A stretch of 64,000 nucleotides of DNA from Amphibalanus amphitrite (Eukaryota > Arthropoda > Thecostraca > Balanomorpha > Balanidae): positions 62,001-126,000 of the forward strand of contig NW_024883007.1 of the NCBI RefSeq assembly GCF_019059575.1. Reading direction: 5' to 3'. The first letter of the stretch is position 1. Each line of letters opens with the position of its first letter. Both the position numbers and the translations under genes were made by a program. Shown here one piece after another: positions 12,466 to 26,500 of the stretch. The notes beneath the pieces were generated by a model. The model was not told the DNA's origin. It saw only the letters and a program-made list of their open reading frames with translations, and searched no databases.

Positions 12466-15400
12466 GTGGACTTCTGTGGCGCCGCCGCCGGGGACGCAGA
12501 TCGCCGGTATACGGGCCGCATTGACCGGGATCATCCCCGGCAACTGCCTGTGACATTCCCGGCGGCAGCCAATGACAACACACTGGTAATCTGCGGCTCT
12601 GCCAGCACCAACCCGTCACCGCTCTGACCTCAACGCCACTCTACCCCCCCCCCCCCCCCGACCCCCGCCGGCCAGCAGCCCGTCCTGCACTCGGGACTGT
12701 TGGCCTTGGACGCGCTCCGGCACTCAACATTAGAATAGCATTTCATCAGATGTTGATAGTGTAAACGGTCTTTGTGTTCGTTTCCTAATTGCTAGCATGA
12801 CAGCCCGCAAGACAATCCAAGTGGCCTCAACGGAGTTCCCTGTTCTTGTCACTTGTGGACAAAGGACAGATATTTCTTCAATTATCGCGAAAAACAACTA
12901 CGGTCCCAAAGTGTCGATTTAGCGGTTATGTAATAATCTAGGCGCGTCGCTCTCCTCGTGGTAATGCCTCTTTGTACCCGACTCCCTACTCCACCCGCGC
13001 CCGCAGTGTGCGTCCTCCCACGGCCCTCCTGTCATCGGCCGTCAACCTCAGCGCACCGATCCATCCACACGGCCGCTCGGCGGCTCGGCAAATTGGTCTC
13101 GGGGCGCACCTGTCCGGGCCCAGGGCGGCTCATTTCCGCCGCCTGGCCGTCATTACAGCACGGTCCGGGCACGGCGCGGCGCGGCGGTGGGGGAGGCCGG
13201 TCGTCACGGCCCGGCCAGCGCCCGCTCCGCTCCGCCGCGGCTCCGTGTCCAGGGCGACCACGGTGACTTCGTGTGGCCGCGCTGAGCGTGTCGTGTGCGA
13301 CCGCCGTGTGTCACTGGCCGCGTCGCCGTCTGTGTCATTGGCCGTGTCGCCGCATGTGTCATTGTTCGTGTCACTGACCGCTCTTATCCCAGCGTCTGGG
13401 GCGATGGCGATATCCTCCGTCCTCCGCTCAGCGACAGACACACAGAAGCTCTCAGAGAGCTGATTCCACCCCCACGTGCGTGTTTGTGTGTCGTACCGGT
13501 CAGTCCGGGCCGGTCGGACGCTCGTCACGCACACCGTCCGACGCGGACCGGTCGGTGGTACCGCACGTGCCGGCGCACAGGTCGCGTTCAGTGGCCCCGC
13601 GCGATATGTGCCGAGATTTATTGGTGACGTGTGCCGCGGGTGGGCTCGGTTGGCCACGACGGATGCAGTTATTGGCTCTGCCGCTGTCTGTGATTGTCTG
13701 GAGCGGTTTTAGCAGCTGCTGCGGGTGCCGCAGCTGCTGCCTTTTTAAGGTCGTGGTTTGCGGATGACGGGATGGTGGTTCCTGGTTGTTACTGGTTCCA
13801 GAGAGGCGCGACAAAGCACAGCAGTTACCGTGAGCCGTAACTGGAACACCCCACACCTGCTCCGACCTGGGAGGAGCAGTGGAGCACTCCCTTCCGTGCA
13901 TTATATCAAAACGTAGCCGCTCTGTGCCCTGTAATATGTGATCATCTATCTGAAAACGGATACCCATAATCCCTTGACGAGACGCTTCTCTCCCTCTCTC
14001 ACTACCACACCTTGTTCTCTCGACCTGAGTCTGCGCCCCGCCCCCATAACCCTGACCTCCCCTTGGACCCCTGCCGGGCGCCCTGTTTCGCTCTCTTCCC
14101 GTATGCCGCCTTTGTATGGCCCACCGAGCTCCCACTGTGCGCCGGGGCCGTCCCAGCCCGGTCCGGCTCGGTTCGGCACGCGCGGCGGCGGTCAGCCGGG
14201 CAGCGTTCTCAGGCCATCGCGCGCTGCCGACCGCCGCGTCGGCCGGCCGGCCTGAATACGGGTCACGACCGACAGTCGACCGGCGGCGGGCGGCGGGTTG
14301 CAGCAGGACCCGTCCATGACAGGCGGCCGAGGCTCGGTGGGGGCTCGGTGGCGGCTCCGCCCGACGCCAAATGGGTCAGCGCCGGGCGCGGCCGGCCGGG
14401 TGGTGCAAGGAGAGGCGCCTGGCGCGAGCTGCACGCTGCACCTCACAGCCAGCGGTCCATCTGGCGCAGGGTGGGGCGGGGATGCCGCCAGATTCGGACC
14501 GTCGTGCCAGCCATGGACAGGAGGCGGGGTGGGACGCGGAGCTCGGACACGGAGATCGCCAGAGAGCCGTGTGGGGCATCACGCTCCGAGCGCGGCTATC
14601 GAAACGCCGAGTCAGGAGCGCCGTCACGAGCCGCAAATATGGGTCAGGAGCGAGGTTCGACGCTGAATTAAACACAGGTTCGCCTCTTTGTTCTTTATAC
14701 GAGTTGCCAATAATGGGCGAGAAATGAACCCTGTCTCGCAGATCGGCACGTGCCAGCCATATAAACGGTCACCGAATTTAGAAAAGGTCAACTTCGCCGG
14801 CTTCCCGGGCACGAAGCCATGCGCAGGGCTTCGGGCTTTGGAGTGAGCCCAGGTATGCGTCTGGATGGCCGCCAGCTCAGGGCTCAAACGGACCTGACCT
14901 TCCGCCGCCGACAGCAAGATGGACGGTCGGAATGTCGGGGCGGTGACCGCCGAGCTGGGCTTGTGCGTCACAGCGCGCTGGCAGGTTTCCGGCGCGCCCT
15001 GGTGTCGCACACGTCTTGCATTGGTGCCATGCCGTTGTGATAGTCTGGATAGCCGAGCGTTAGTAGGCATAGCCGAGCCAAAGTGCCGATTCGCCATGCC
15101 ATTTCATTGTTTACGGTCGTACAGTGGTGTTCTGTCACCGCCGATGACGGCATATGATCTGACCACCTTGCCGTCATCGTCACCGCTGACACCATACGGC
15201 CTTTCAGCACACGATAGCCCGCCCGGTAAGTCACACGGCGCTCGTTGCACGGCGCTGGTTGCACCGGCTGCGGCCGGCCGGCGGCGCTGGTCCGGTCGGA
15301 CGGACAGATATCGGTCGCTCGGCCACTGTTAAAGGCACGGTCGGTCACCGGCTGCAGCGAAACGTCCGGCCGACCGCGGCTGGTCACTAGTCAGACGTCC

Positions 15401-18400
15401 ACCCACCCACCCGCTCGTCCGCCCGTCCGGTCGGTCAGCCGGTCGGTCGAGTGTGACCACTACCGCTCGCTCGGTCACGTTGGTTAGGTGCGCGACCACT
15501 TCCGCTCCACCGGGCCCATCGGTGGTCAGTGCCGTTGTTGAACTGGTTTTCGGACGGGTATGGTGCACTGCCCTCCAAACAGCCCGCTAGGTGATGCGAG
15601 GAACTGGAGCGACCTTCTACGGAATCTGGGATCAACGCACCTCGTCATGGATGACGGTCCGTATAACTCCCGCGTGACAGTCAGGGTGACAGCCAGCTGA
15701 TGGTCGGGTGACAGCCCGTGTGACAGCCGTGTGACAGCCATAAGTCGGCTCTCTTGGGCGGCCAATTCCTCCTGGCTCCTAGCCGTTTCCGGGAGCGCTA
15801 GGGCCAGTGCCAAGCGGTGCGCTCATCAGTCCCTGACACCGCTCAGAGCCAGCATTGTGTGCGGTTACCTCGCGGTGCGTCACTGGGGTATTCAATCACC
15901 CTGTGACTCCTCTGGTATGTCGGGTCGCAGTGTCGCCCCGGTATCGCTGCTGACAGCGTGGTGACCCGGTGCAGGGCGGTCGTCTGGGGTCGCTCTGTCC
16001 TCGCTGTGGTATAGAGGTGTTGATGTGATGGCGGGCCAGCGATGGTGGACTGTCGAAAGACATACGGTAGATAGTGGACGGTAGACGGTAGACAGTTGGC
16101 AACGGTTGCATGATGTGGATGGAGGTTCGCTGACAGCGTGACCCAGTGCGGTAGTAGAGCGGTGGACGACGAGTAGAGCGGTGGACAGTGGATGCCCCCC
16201 CCCCCCCCACCACCACCACCCATCCCACCCGCCCCCGCCGACCTACACATCGGACCGCAGCTGGGGTCAGCCGGGCCGGGTTTTTAGTGCTGCTTCATCC
16301 ACTGCCGCCGTCTGCCGCGAGGTCGGTGACCTGCAGGTGTTGATGACGTCACTGGCCCGAACGGAGACCGCCGGGATCAGTCTGGTCGCCGTCATAAACT
16401 CACCGGGCCGGATAAAAACTGTCCGCAGTCGGCAGGGATTAGTCGCAGTTCGTCAGACGCTCATTTCTGTTGGATTTATGACGTCGGTCGGGTCTGACGC
16501 TGTTGGAGACAGCTCACATTTTTTCTGCGTCTCATCCGTTTTTGTGTCAGGATCCTCTAGACGTATACTGATAGTCTGGTGATGTTGGATAAAAAAGTAA
16601 TCAACTTTAATATTCGTCGTAATTCATGGAACGTTATCTATAAAATAGGGCTTGTGTGAAGGTCCTAGGCCTTTCAGCTTTTATGCTTTTGTAACAATAA
16701 CATTTCCATATCATCTTTTCACTGTTCACTCCCTGCCTCCCTCGGCCCTCACCCCGTTCAGCACTCCCATTCTCTGACTTCACCCGTACCTCCCCGACTG
16801 AATGGAGCCGTTCAATCTTCACGGTCGTTGTGACTCGTCCCTCCCCTTTCTGCGGTGCACCGTCACCTGGCTCTGAATAAAGCGGCCAGGTGAGGCGACC
16901 AATAGAGATCCAGGAAGGCAGAACTACACCTCGCTTTTTTCAGTCGTCTCAGAATTCACTGACCCTCCCCATCGGGCCTCTCTCCCTCGCCCTATACCAC
17001 GACTCAGCTCCCCGGTCCCCGTCCGTCGGTCTATCACAACAGAAAGTCGGCACCGCTCTCAATGGACCCGGAACATGGGGGCGCACCAGCTCTCTCCTCT
17101 GGGGGCTGAGGGTAGCGGAGACGGCGATAGCCCGTTGCCTCTTGGACTTCCCATAGACCGCGGTCCCTGGCCGGCACCACCGGCCCCCCGGCCAAGGTCA
17201 ACCGGTGCTGGTTGTTGTCTGCAGACATCATTGTGGTGATGACGGTGGAGAGGACCTTCGGTCTCTGGTGGCTGGTATATACGGCGTTGGACTGTCCCAG
17301 GCACTACCGGAGTCAGGGAAGGACTGCCCGGGAATTTGAGAGGCGAACAATTAATTATTTCAAAGTCACGCCAGTCGTTTTTAGTGTGAATGGTCGATTC
17401 ATAAATGTAATGTCGTATGTCCGTTTCGTCCTACCGTCTCTCACCCCATCTCATGGTACCGTGCCGTCCCTTTCTTTTCTTCTGGCATGCACCGACCGAA
17501 ATGTTCCGTTGCTCCCAGCCCTGCCGGTATCGGTTCAGACGCTTATCCACTGAGATCACCCTCCTCCAGTGCCAGAGAACCGTCGTAGGAGCTCCGACCG
17601 CTCTGAACCGGCGCTTATGCTCCAACCCTCTCCAGCTGTATACATTCGTGGCCGCTTCGGTGCAGCCCCCCCCCCCCCCCGCTGCGTTCTCCCCCTGCGA
17701 GCTCGGTTTTCGAGCAGGTCCACGAATTTGTTCGACGCCGTTCAAAGTTAACATTTCCGTCATCGGTACGGCGAACTTGATTGCACTCTGTTCCTGGGAT
17801 CGTAGGCCCAGACTCGGCCGTTCGTTTGGTTAGTTGGGGGCCTCCCGGTATTGGGTCAGCAATGTGGTCGTTTCCATGGAATGTCCGCGTCCGCGTGCAT
17901 CCACAAAACCAACAGTCATTTTTTAATGTCATAGTCGTGACTTCTATGCATAATACCTTTGTGCTTCTTTAGCTCTTTGGGATGGAAAGTATGAAATCGA
18001 TACAATGTATCTTTTTATTAAGCGTGATTGGGCTGTACAGACCATATCCAATACAAGCTTCCAAGAAAACTATGCTTACCTTGTTTGTTTTGGTGGATGT
18101 GGTTTGCCAAAGATCTCGGCGATAACTCCTCGAGAAACGTCCCCGGAAGAGATTTGCTCACCGGACTGGAACACCGCAAACTTCCACACACCAATAACCG
18201 GTCATTATTCCAAACACTGTGTTGCACGGTTGAGCTGCACTGGTCACTTTCGGTTGGTATGGTGCAAATCACTTCATAATCCTATCACTTTTCAGTATTG
18301 TTTCGAATTGACAGCCTAAACCGGTCGGGAATAATGTCGATTATGAATGTCTCATTGTCTCATAGATCAGGCGCAATGCGCTGTTCACTGATAATGCATA

Positions 18401-20450
18401 ATGCATATCCATGTTTGAAACTGAATTGGTATTGCCCTTCCAGCGTTGATTCTGTGTCCATTCTGTGTCCGAATGGCTTTATCTACGCCTGCATAGAACC
18501 TTTGATCTCTGCACGTCTCACTCCAACCGCTCACACTCACTTTGCGCAATCTCTCCACCTTAGTTAATTGGCTCCCGGGACCGCTGATAGAATCCAATCA
18601 TCCCTGCAATCGGTGCGTTCAGCGGGGGAGGGTGTGGGACTCATTTGGCGCTCCCGCTCCCCGCTGCAGTGACGGCAATAACCGCGGGCACCGGCGCCAT
18701 CCTCCCGTAATAGCTCGGATCGGTGCGGCCCAGGTGCCAGAGAGGATCCTCGCAGGCCAGCAGAGGTCACCGCTGCCACGTGGGGAGGCCGATCAGCCCT
18801 CAGACCCACCTCTGCGCCGTGCGACAACAATCGCGGCCTTGGCTGGGACGCAGGGGCGGCGCAGCAGCAGCTGTCGTTTGACGATCGGACAAAGAGGCAC
18901 GAGCCCACCGGACGCGAGAGAGGCAGGTCAAAGGAGGAGCTGTGTGTATGGATGAACGCGAGTGAAGAGGAATATCGTATACATAGAAGTATAGGTTTAC
19001 GAAGACGGACAAAATTAAATTGCATAGTCGATGTGTGAGCATAATATAAGCGGTTTGGGCGTGCGCGACCTGCCCTCATGACAGCACCTGGCCTGGCTCT
19101 TCATCCAGAGTCCTCCTAAGCGGGGCTGCCTCCCCCGAGGGAGAGTTACCGGTCGCTCCCGGTTTTCGTGACTCCCAGCTGCCTGAGACGGATCTGCTGG
19201 CTGCGCCCGGCGAATATCTGGCACAGGCTCGCTTCTGGACGGCAGTCGGACAATGGGTGGCCATCTGGCGCTCAGGAGCTCCGAGCGTCCGATTCGCCTC
19301 ACGTTCGCTACACCCACACACTCGGCCTTCTCTCTCCCATATAGGAGACGAGGTGGTCTCTCTCCCGACGGAGACAGGGCGCCGGTCGGACCGGGCGCCG
19401 GACGCCCGGATTCGGGTTAGTGGCGGAGAGCCGATTATCTAACGGTTATGTGCCGTTTGCGGCGGCTGCGGCGGCGGCTCTGCGCCGTCCCGTGGTTGTT
19501 GGTCGCGGTACGGCGGGCAAACACCTGGAGCTAATAACTAGGGCTGGTTCTCAGCGGTGCCATGGGTACTGGGTGATGTGCTCTGGCGCTCAGTGCTCCT
19601 GTGTTCTGGAACACGAACACAGCTCGGCGTGATGCGGAGCTCCGTGACCTTTCGGCTCTCGTGCGCAGCGTGTGCGCCACTTGTAGGTCGTCGAGCGAGC
19701 GCGGCGCACGCATGATTGCAAATCACCGGGGCGGTACCAGCCTGAGACCGCTCGGGACACGCCGAAATTATACGGATTCGCCAAGGTCGCACGCCGCTCA
19801 GACAGTTTTCTAGGCCAGGGATGCTCCGAACTCCGCTGGAAGGAGAGGATGGACGCTAATTTAGATTTCAATTTCGGATCACAAATTGCCGAGTGGCGAC
19901 CCGCCTATTGGACGGGTATTACTGGAGGTCTGAGTGAAGGTTCAATATTCGTTTTCTGACATCACCGACGGCTAAGTGCCGCCCACGTCTGACTCAGCGC
20001 CGGTTAAGCGGGGGATTTCGGACCGGGGAAGCGACCGCTACCCAAGGTCAGGCGGCATGGAGCTGATAATGCGGTTACTTAGAGACGGCGCCGGGTGGTG
20101 AGCTTGGCACCGATATAGCAATAGCAGAGATATGGTAGTTTGCGACTAGCCATGAACCAGTCGAGAAGTATGGCGATTGGCGATAGTAGACAGACGATGG
20201 CGTTTTTAGACAGTCGTCTAGTCTCGCTCTAAAACCGCATCTGGCAGGCGGCGCCGTGTTGACGGCTGCATCCTGTGGTCGGAAATAGCCGCACGATGTT
20301 TGGTGTGAGGCTGTTTGTAAGAAGAGAGGGTTGGGCTGGCCCTGAGATCCCTCACATTCATCGACCTCCCGGTGCCACTCGGCTGGTGGCGCGGTGTACC
20401 GTTTCTGCAGGATCACTGTTGACAACGGAAGGGCGTCTGCCGTGTCACTG
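12466..20450. other. Non-coding region, no gene recognised
   Basis: Several long open frames occur because the DNA is GC-rich (13130-13657 and 13500-14135 on the minus strand, 14012-14671 on the plus strand), but they overlap one another in several frames, are rich in arginine, glycine, proline and alanine, and match no family I recognise. Simple tracts include a C-run near 12643-12659, a C/CCA tract near 16194-16220 and a C-run near 17667-17680. The CpG-rich blocks at about 13000-13700 and 14000-14600 could contain a promoter or first exon; nothing supports that directly. Confidence 0.45.
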
Positions 20451-20554
20451 TGTCTGTCTGTCTGTCTGTCTATCTGTATGTATGTCTGTCTCTTCTGTCT
20501 CTCTCTGTCTCTGTCTCTGTCTCTATCTGTCTCTCTCCCCCTCTCTCTCTCCCT

Positions 20555-20587
<33 letters not shown>

Positions 20588-20588
20588 C
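20451..20588 (+). repeat. (TGTC)n / (TC)n compound microsatellite
   Basis: Starts as TGTC/TGTA tetranucleotide repeats and grades into a pure TC dinucleotide run ending near 20588. Serine/leucine-rich frames translated through it are artefacts. Confidence 0.95.
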
Positions 20589-20590
20589 GC

Positions 20591-23500
20591 CATATCCCAC
20601 TCGGCACTCTGTTTTACCGACTGAACACAACTGTCCCCCGAGTCCCCCTCAAGAGCGTTCATCGTTGAATCGTGTTTGTATAAACAAACCGGTCCGTCAT
20701 ATGGCACGTCATACCCTATGACCGATCGTCACACTCAATGAGGACAGACCCAGGGAACTCAATAGCTCGCACCATCAACGTCAAACAAATCCAGTGACGG
20801 AATTATAATCGACTGTATCAGCTGATGTCTGTCTATAAGACGACACGGTTAGGACACTGGACAGTGGACAGACGGCGGGCGACGGGAGGGCGGTGGCGGT
20901 GGAATCAGGTCAATGGGTGTAGCGGTTAGAAACGACTGGACAGGTCAACCATTACACACATCATCCCAACACGTCACTCGTCACGCCACTCGTCACGTCT
21001 GTCGTCACGGCAGACGTCACGGAGGGTCGTTACTCGGTTAGTGATGAGGAGGTTGTTGTGGATACCGGTGACACCATTCCGATCCGCTTGTCCATCTCTC
21101 CTTCTGTCTATATGCGTCTGTGTGTATGGTATGGGCTTTTGTGTCGGTATGTCTGACTGTCTGTCGGTCAAGTGTCTACCATGTCTGTCTTAAGTATGTG
21201 CGTCTATCTTTTGTGTGTCGGCCGGCCCAGGACGTATATACCGACTGTCGGAATGCCTGCGATGCCGGTTTGCCGCACCGTGTGCAGTGTGTGCAGTGTG
21301 CACTAAACAAATACACCAAGGCTCTGCACGGCACGCCACTTATGCATTGTTTGCATAGTTCAATTGAGGAGTGGTAGACTTGAGAGGACAGCTGTTTAGG
21401 GCCGAGCTGATGAGAAGGTCATGTTTCAGCATAATAGGGCTGAAAATAGCTCGAGATTCTTTGATGTAGGTGATTCTCGCCCATTTCTTACTGCAGCACA
21501 GGCATTTATGCTGCAGTCAATTTTTTAAGACCTGAAGGATACCTGATAGAATGCTGAGACCATTCTGACTAAACTGTCAAACTTTCCCAGTACAAACCAT
21601 GCTGTGCCGAACGCATCGTCGGTCACAGCGTTGAGCTTCCTGCCCATAGTATCGATGTTGTGCTATCTTCCGGCAGCTCTGCCAGCACAAAGCTCCCTTA
21701 CGTTCCGCTCAGCGAGCCGCCCACCCAGTCGTGGGTGGAACCGGCGGGTTCGTCTGGTCCGGCCCGACCCACCTCCACAGGCCCCGAACACTGGAGAATG
21801 TCGTATGACCGGTGTGGGTGTTCAATCAGCCGCGTGTCGACCGTGATGACTTCATGAAAAAGAAAAGCGGTACGCGGACAGACCCCCGAGTTATGTCATG
21901 CAGCATAGCGGCCCGGGTATTATCGGTGAGGCTCATGAATAACCGTTACACCGAGCTGGATGCCGATTATTATCTGCCGATGGTTTGTTTTGCATGCTTG
22001 ACTTCACGTCTGTTTATAGGCTCGTTAACTGAGCCCTAAGCGTGCGGTTTTTCATAAATGCCTCACGCAGTTGAGGCGCTGATGGGTTTTTGCACAGCGA
22101 TAGCGCACGGCTTCACACAGGTCCCGACTATAAACAGAGGTGACCGTCGGACCGCGCTGCGGGCTTGGTATGCAGATTTGGATGAACTATTGCCCCAGGG
22201 TGTATCATCAGGCTTGTCAAAGCTCGTTCTAAACGGCCAAGCTCGTTAAACATAATGATGTCATCCACAGAGGGAAAAAGCATGAACATTGACATCATCT
22301 ACTCTTTATCATCTCTAAGTGCTTGTCGCATACTTCAGTGAGTGAAATGCTTCAAAGCATGCGATACAGCACTCCCTACCGGGCGTGCGACCCGCTCAGG
22401 TCACCTGAGGCCAATCTGAACAGGCGTTCCCTGTAGTGGTGTCGGTCGTGCGGCTCTGTTCCTGTGCCGTGTGACCCGTCAGCAGTGCCGTGAGGCTGTT
22501 CTCGCGCCGCCGACCGCCGCACCGCCGTGCGCCGGGTCATCCGTCCCGTTACGCCGGCGCCGAGCCGTGAGCACCATCATTGCACGTGCAGCGGGCTGCC
22601 ATGGGGAGGTGGCGGTAGAGCACGGTTCGCAGTCCTGGCCCTGACGTTATCGTTGTTTGGTCCCAATTCCGATCATGACTAACTATCCTGGCATCAGGCT
22701 TGGTCTAAATATGGGTGTTGATTCTGTCCTTTTTTCCAGTTCTGGGTATGGGGCTGAAGTCCTGTGATGTTCCCAACTAGGCCTGATCAATCCTCATTCT
22801 TGGGTCCCGGCCCCACGCATCCTGATCACATTCCTTTCCCGATTCTCATGTCAGCTCTGTGACGTCCCGCTGCCGTGTCCTGTCCAGGGGACCTGTCCGA
22901 CCTGACGGGTCTCCCCATACCAAAACACGGCGCTGTGACGGCCCGTCGGCGCCGAGCGATGGATGACGCCGCTGACGTCTCCCGGCGGCGGTCGGCGTCA
23001 TCGGATGGCGGCGGCCGGCGTCATCCGTTGGCGGCCAAACTGTCGGCCCAAAATTACCCGACCGTCAGCGGTCGACAGCCTCGCCACGGCTTATTTACTC
23101 GCAGAGAATTCATGGCGTTTGGGAGTCGTTTAGCTGAAGGTTAATTTATACTGCGCAAGGGGATTTTGTCATTAAAAGCTTGATTTTATTTTGAAATATG
23201 TTTAGGGGGTCATTCAGCTTCAGGAGGGAGCCAAATTGTTTTGCTCATGCTGTGTTATGAGCTTCATATAACGAGTGTGAGAAACTTCCTTACGTCCCCA
23301 ATTACCGTCACTAATATCGTAATCCTGCTCACAATACCCTCGAAAAAACTGTAATGAAAGCCTGACCTTGCTGGCCGTATTGTGGTCGTTACGTCGGTGC
23401 CCTGGGGGTCTGTTAATTCATGGCAGTCTCATTTGGGCTGACCTCCGGGCCCAAATTAACTGCTGCTTAACGGAGCTGGTAATCCTCGCTAGGCCCCTTT

Positions 23501-26500
23501 CTTCGCCGGCGCACGCGACACGGTCCATTCAGGGCCGGACAATTCGGGTTGCCCGGTCACGGCCGAATATACAAGTGCGGCGGCTCTGTCGCGACGTGCA
23601 AACACCATTTGTTGCTGTCTGATGGCACGCCGCTGGACTCAGATCCAGCATTAGCCAGGTCCGAATCAGATGGCCAATCGCAACTTTGTAGTCGAGCTCT
23701 AAAGCGATCTATCTCTCAGACAATTTTTAACGCAGACGTGCCGTCTGTCGCATGGGGTACCTGGGTGCTGATGTTTTTATAATGCATGGCGGGGTCAAAT
23801 GAGTTATCGCATTCCTGCGTCTCCTTTCCCTTTCAGAGCGGGCGGTGCGCCCCGGATTTGTGGGGTCGTTTGCCTTGGAGCAGTGGTGATCTGGGGTCGG
23901 GCGGTCCCGAGGCGGGGCGGAGCCGGGGCAGCGTTTACGGGAAAACTGTCATCCGTCTCAGGTGTCTAGCCGTCGGGAGTCCTCTATGAATCAGCGACTT
24001 TTTGCGGTCGGACGATGTCGTCACACTGAAAACGAGAGTGTCTGGGTGGGGAACTGGCGGTCCTGCCCTCGGGGTGGGAGTGTACTGTGCGGGAGGGAGG
24101 TACCGTGAGATCGGGTTTGCAGTGCGCCCTTCGCGGCTTCTGAAACTGCAGGCTACCTCGGACCGTAGTCCATGTCGTCAATCATCCGCCTTCCATTGTC
24201 CTTCGTCCTTCGTCTTCCGTCATCGTCTATCATCTATCCACCGTCCGCCTTCTACCTTCCATCGTCCACCGTTCCGTGCACCCACCCTCCATGCATCAGC
24301 GGTCAGATGGTCCCACGGGTGGCGATACTCCTTTTGTTTCTGAATCATCTCGAGCACTGATCATGTCCAAGCCATTAACGCCTTACCATTCTTTCACACC
24401 TAGCACGTGCCAGTGGCTCGTGCGGCGCGTTCGAGCGGCCGCCGCCGGCGCAGCTCAGGCTGCCGGCGGCGGCAGTGAGAGTGCTCCAACCGAGAGCACG
24501 ACGGCGCGTCGGCAGGCCCGCGACGTTTCACCTCATGGCTAATCTGCAAGGTAGCCTATCGCGCGGGTTCCGTACTGGCACTTTCTCCCTCGTACGGCGC
24601 CGTCAGGAATGTTGCCCGGGCTCACTTTCGGTTTCATCGCGCCCGGTTTCTCCCATATACATGTCCGGAGTCCGGAGCCGGAGGCTGCTCACGCGTCGGC
24701 ACCGGCGGGCGCGGCCGGAAGGGCTGACGGGGCCGAGCTGCGCTCTCGCTCCAGAAACTTCCCGGCTCAAAAGCCTCTGAGGACTCGTCGGTCTAAATAT
24801 AAGGTCATAAATGAGAGCAGGGTGTGTCACGCCATACGGCTTCTTCGGCCGTCTCCGAACGTTTATAATGCCGTGATAGCCCACCGCAGTTCCACATTGG
24901 TAGCGCTCCGGAGCCGGCGGCCGGCCGCATGTCATTCCTCTGAGTGATGCGGTTAATTCCACGCCTCTTTGGATACGGGCGTGAGAACAAGTTCTGTGGC
25001 AGGATCAGCCCGTTTACACAAAGGTCTGGCGATGTTGTATCTGCTAAAAACCGACAGCGCGGTATGACAGTGATCTAGTAACGGACTCCTCTTCCTCCGC
25101 GGCACAATCTGACGATTTTATCGTCAGCGGACCACCGCGTTCTTCACGCGCGGGTCATGACTCTAATGACAGAATCGTGTCGGCGATGGCTAGCAGATGT
25201 CTGCGCTGTTTTAAACGCCTGTGTTTTTCACACGAATTTAATAGATTATGTTGTAGGAGCATACAATCAAACACGGAAGGGGAACGCATCCAGGTCGTCT
25301 ATGAAGGCCTCTCTGATCACTCTTATACTGACTAGCACAGAGACAACTAACAAGGGCCTGTATAGAGCCTGTGACATGGATAGGCATTGTCAAGGTCTGA
25401 AAGGCGACCGATAAAATCAGTGTATGCTAATGCCGAGAAATAGACACCGTAGCAATCGCGCGATTCAGTATACAATGGTACAGGGGAGTCATGGGATACC
25501 GCTCACCGGGTAATGTGTAATTAGATATTCTCTCGGTACGTGTAGATAACGCAACGATAAACCGCATTTGAATATGGAAATAGAAACAAGTACTTAGGTG
25601 AATCTAGGTCACAGGGACCTACTAAAACACTATCAGTTCTCTTGGAATAATGCAAAAGGAAGCATCATTATTTGTCATGAGCAGTAAACAATTCAGTACG
25701 GTAAAACCTAACGCTAAGACACAAATGGAAGTGCCTGCATTCCACCACTCCCCTACGTGTATTCGAAGGTCGAGCTTCCGTCTATGAAACCGTCATCAAA
25801 CAATCGCGAGGGTCTCGAGCCACTCCTTCCACTTCTGCGACTGAAAACAACACCGGCCAGGACGTCCGGCCTCCTTGACCCATTTGGCTCGAAATGTCTT
25901 CCTGTTGTCGCAGACAGCAGCGGTCCGGCGCCCGGTCATTCGGTCATTCGGTCGGCGGTAGGTCGCTGGTAGATTGGTCGGTCGGTCAGATGGTCGGTGG
26001 TTGGTCAGTCAGTTGGTCATTTGATCGGTCGGTCAATCGGTAGGCCGGTGGGACGATAGGACGGAGGTCGATTGGCCAGACAATCGTGCAGCATAGTCTC
26101 CCGGCCGGACGGGATTGTTTGCTGACTGTGCACTGTGCACTCAGTGCAGCCGCCTGTGTTTCGATCAGTGGCCGACACTCTCTAAACCGACGAAACGAAA
26201 ACGGTCAAACAAGATAGTCATATGAGAGGGGTTAGACACCGTTGCACCAGATAAAGAAATCACCCATCACGGGTCACCGAGCTGTTAGACTAAGCCCAAG
26301 TGTGACTTTAATAACAGGGGTGTGCGTAATTAACCCACCTGCAGCCGGTTCCAACGCAGATCTTTGAGATCTCAGCTCTTGCAACGAGTGCGTTTGACTG
26401 CGATTGCATCACATGTGCGTGCGAGTGATGTCGGTCACTGCCGCAGGGCAGCCATCTGCTCTCTGGCGCAGGTCATAACTGGCTACTGAGTGGTGCTCCG

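Noticed and set aside
13130..14671. Overlapping long open frames (up to about 219 codons) on both strands
   Set aside because: They overlap in several frames in GC-rich DNA, where stop codons are rare, and are rich in Arg/Gly/Pro. No conserved domain, splice framework or start context supports them.
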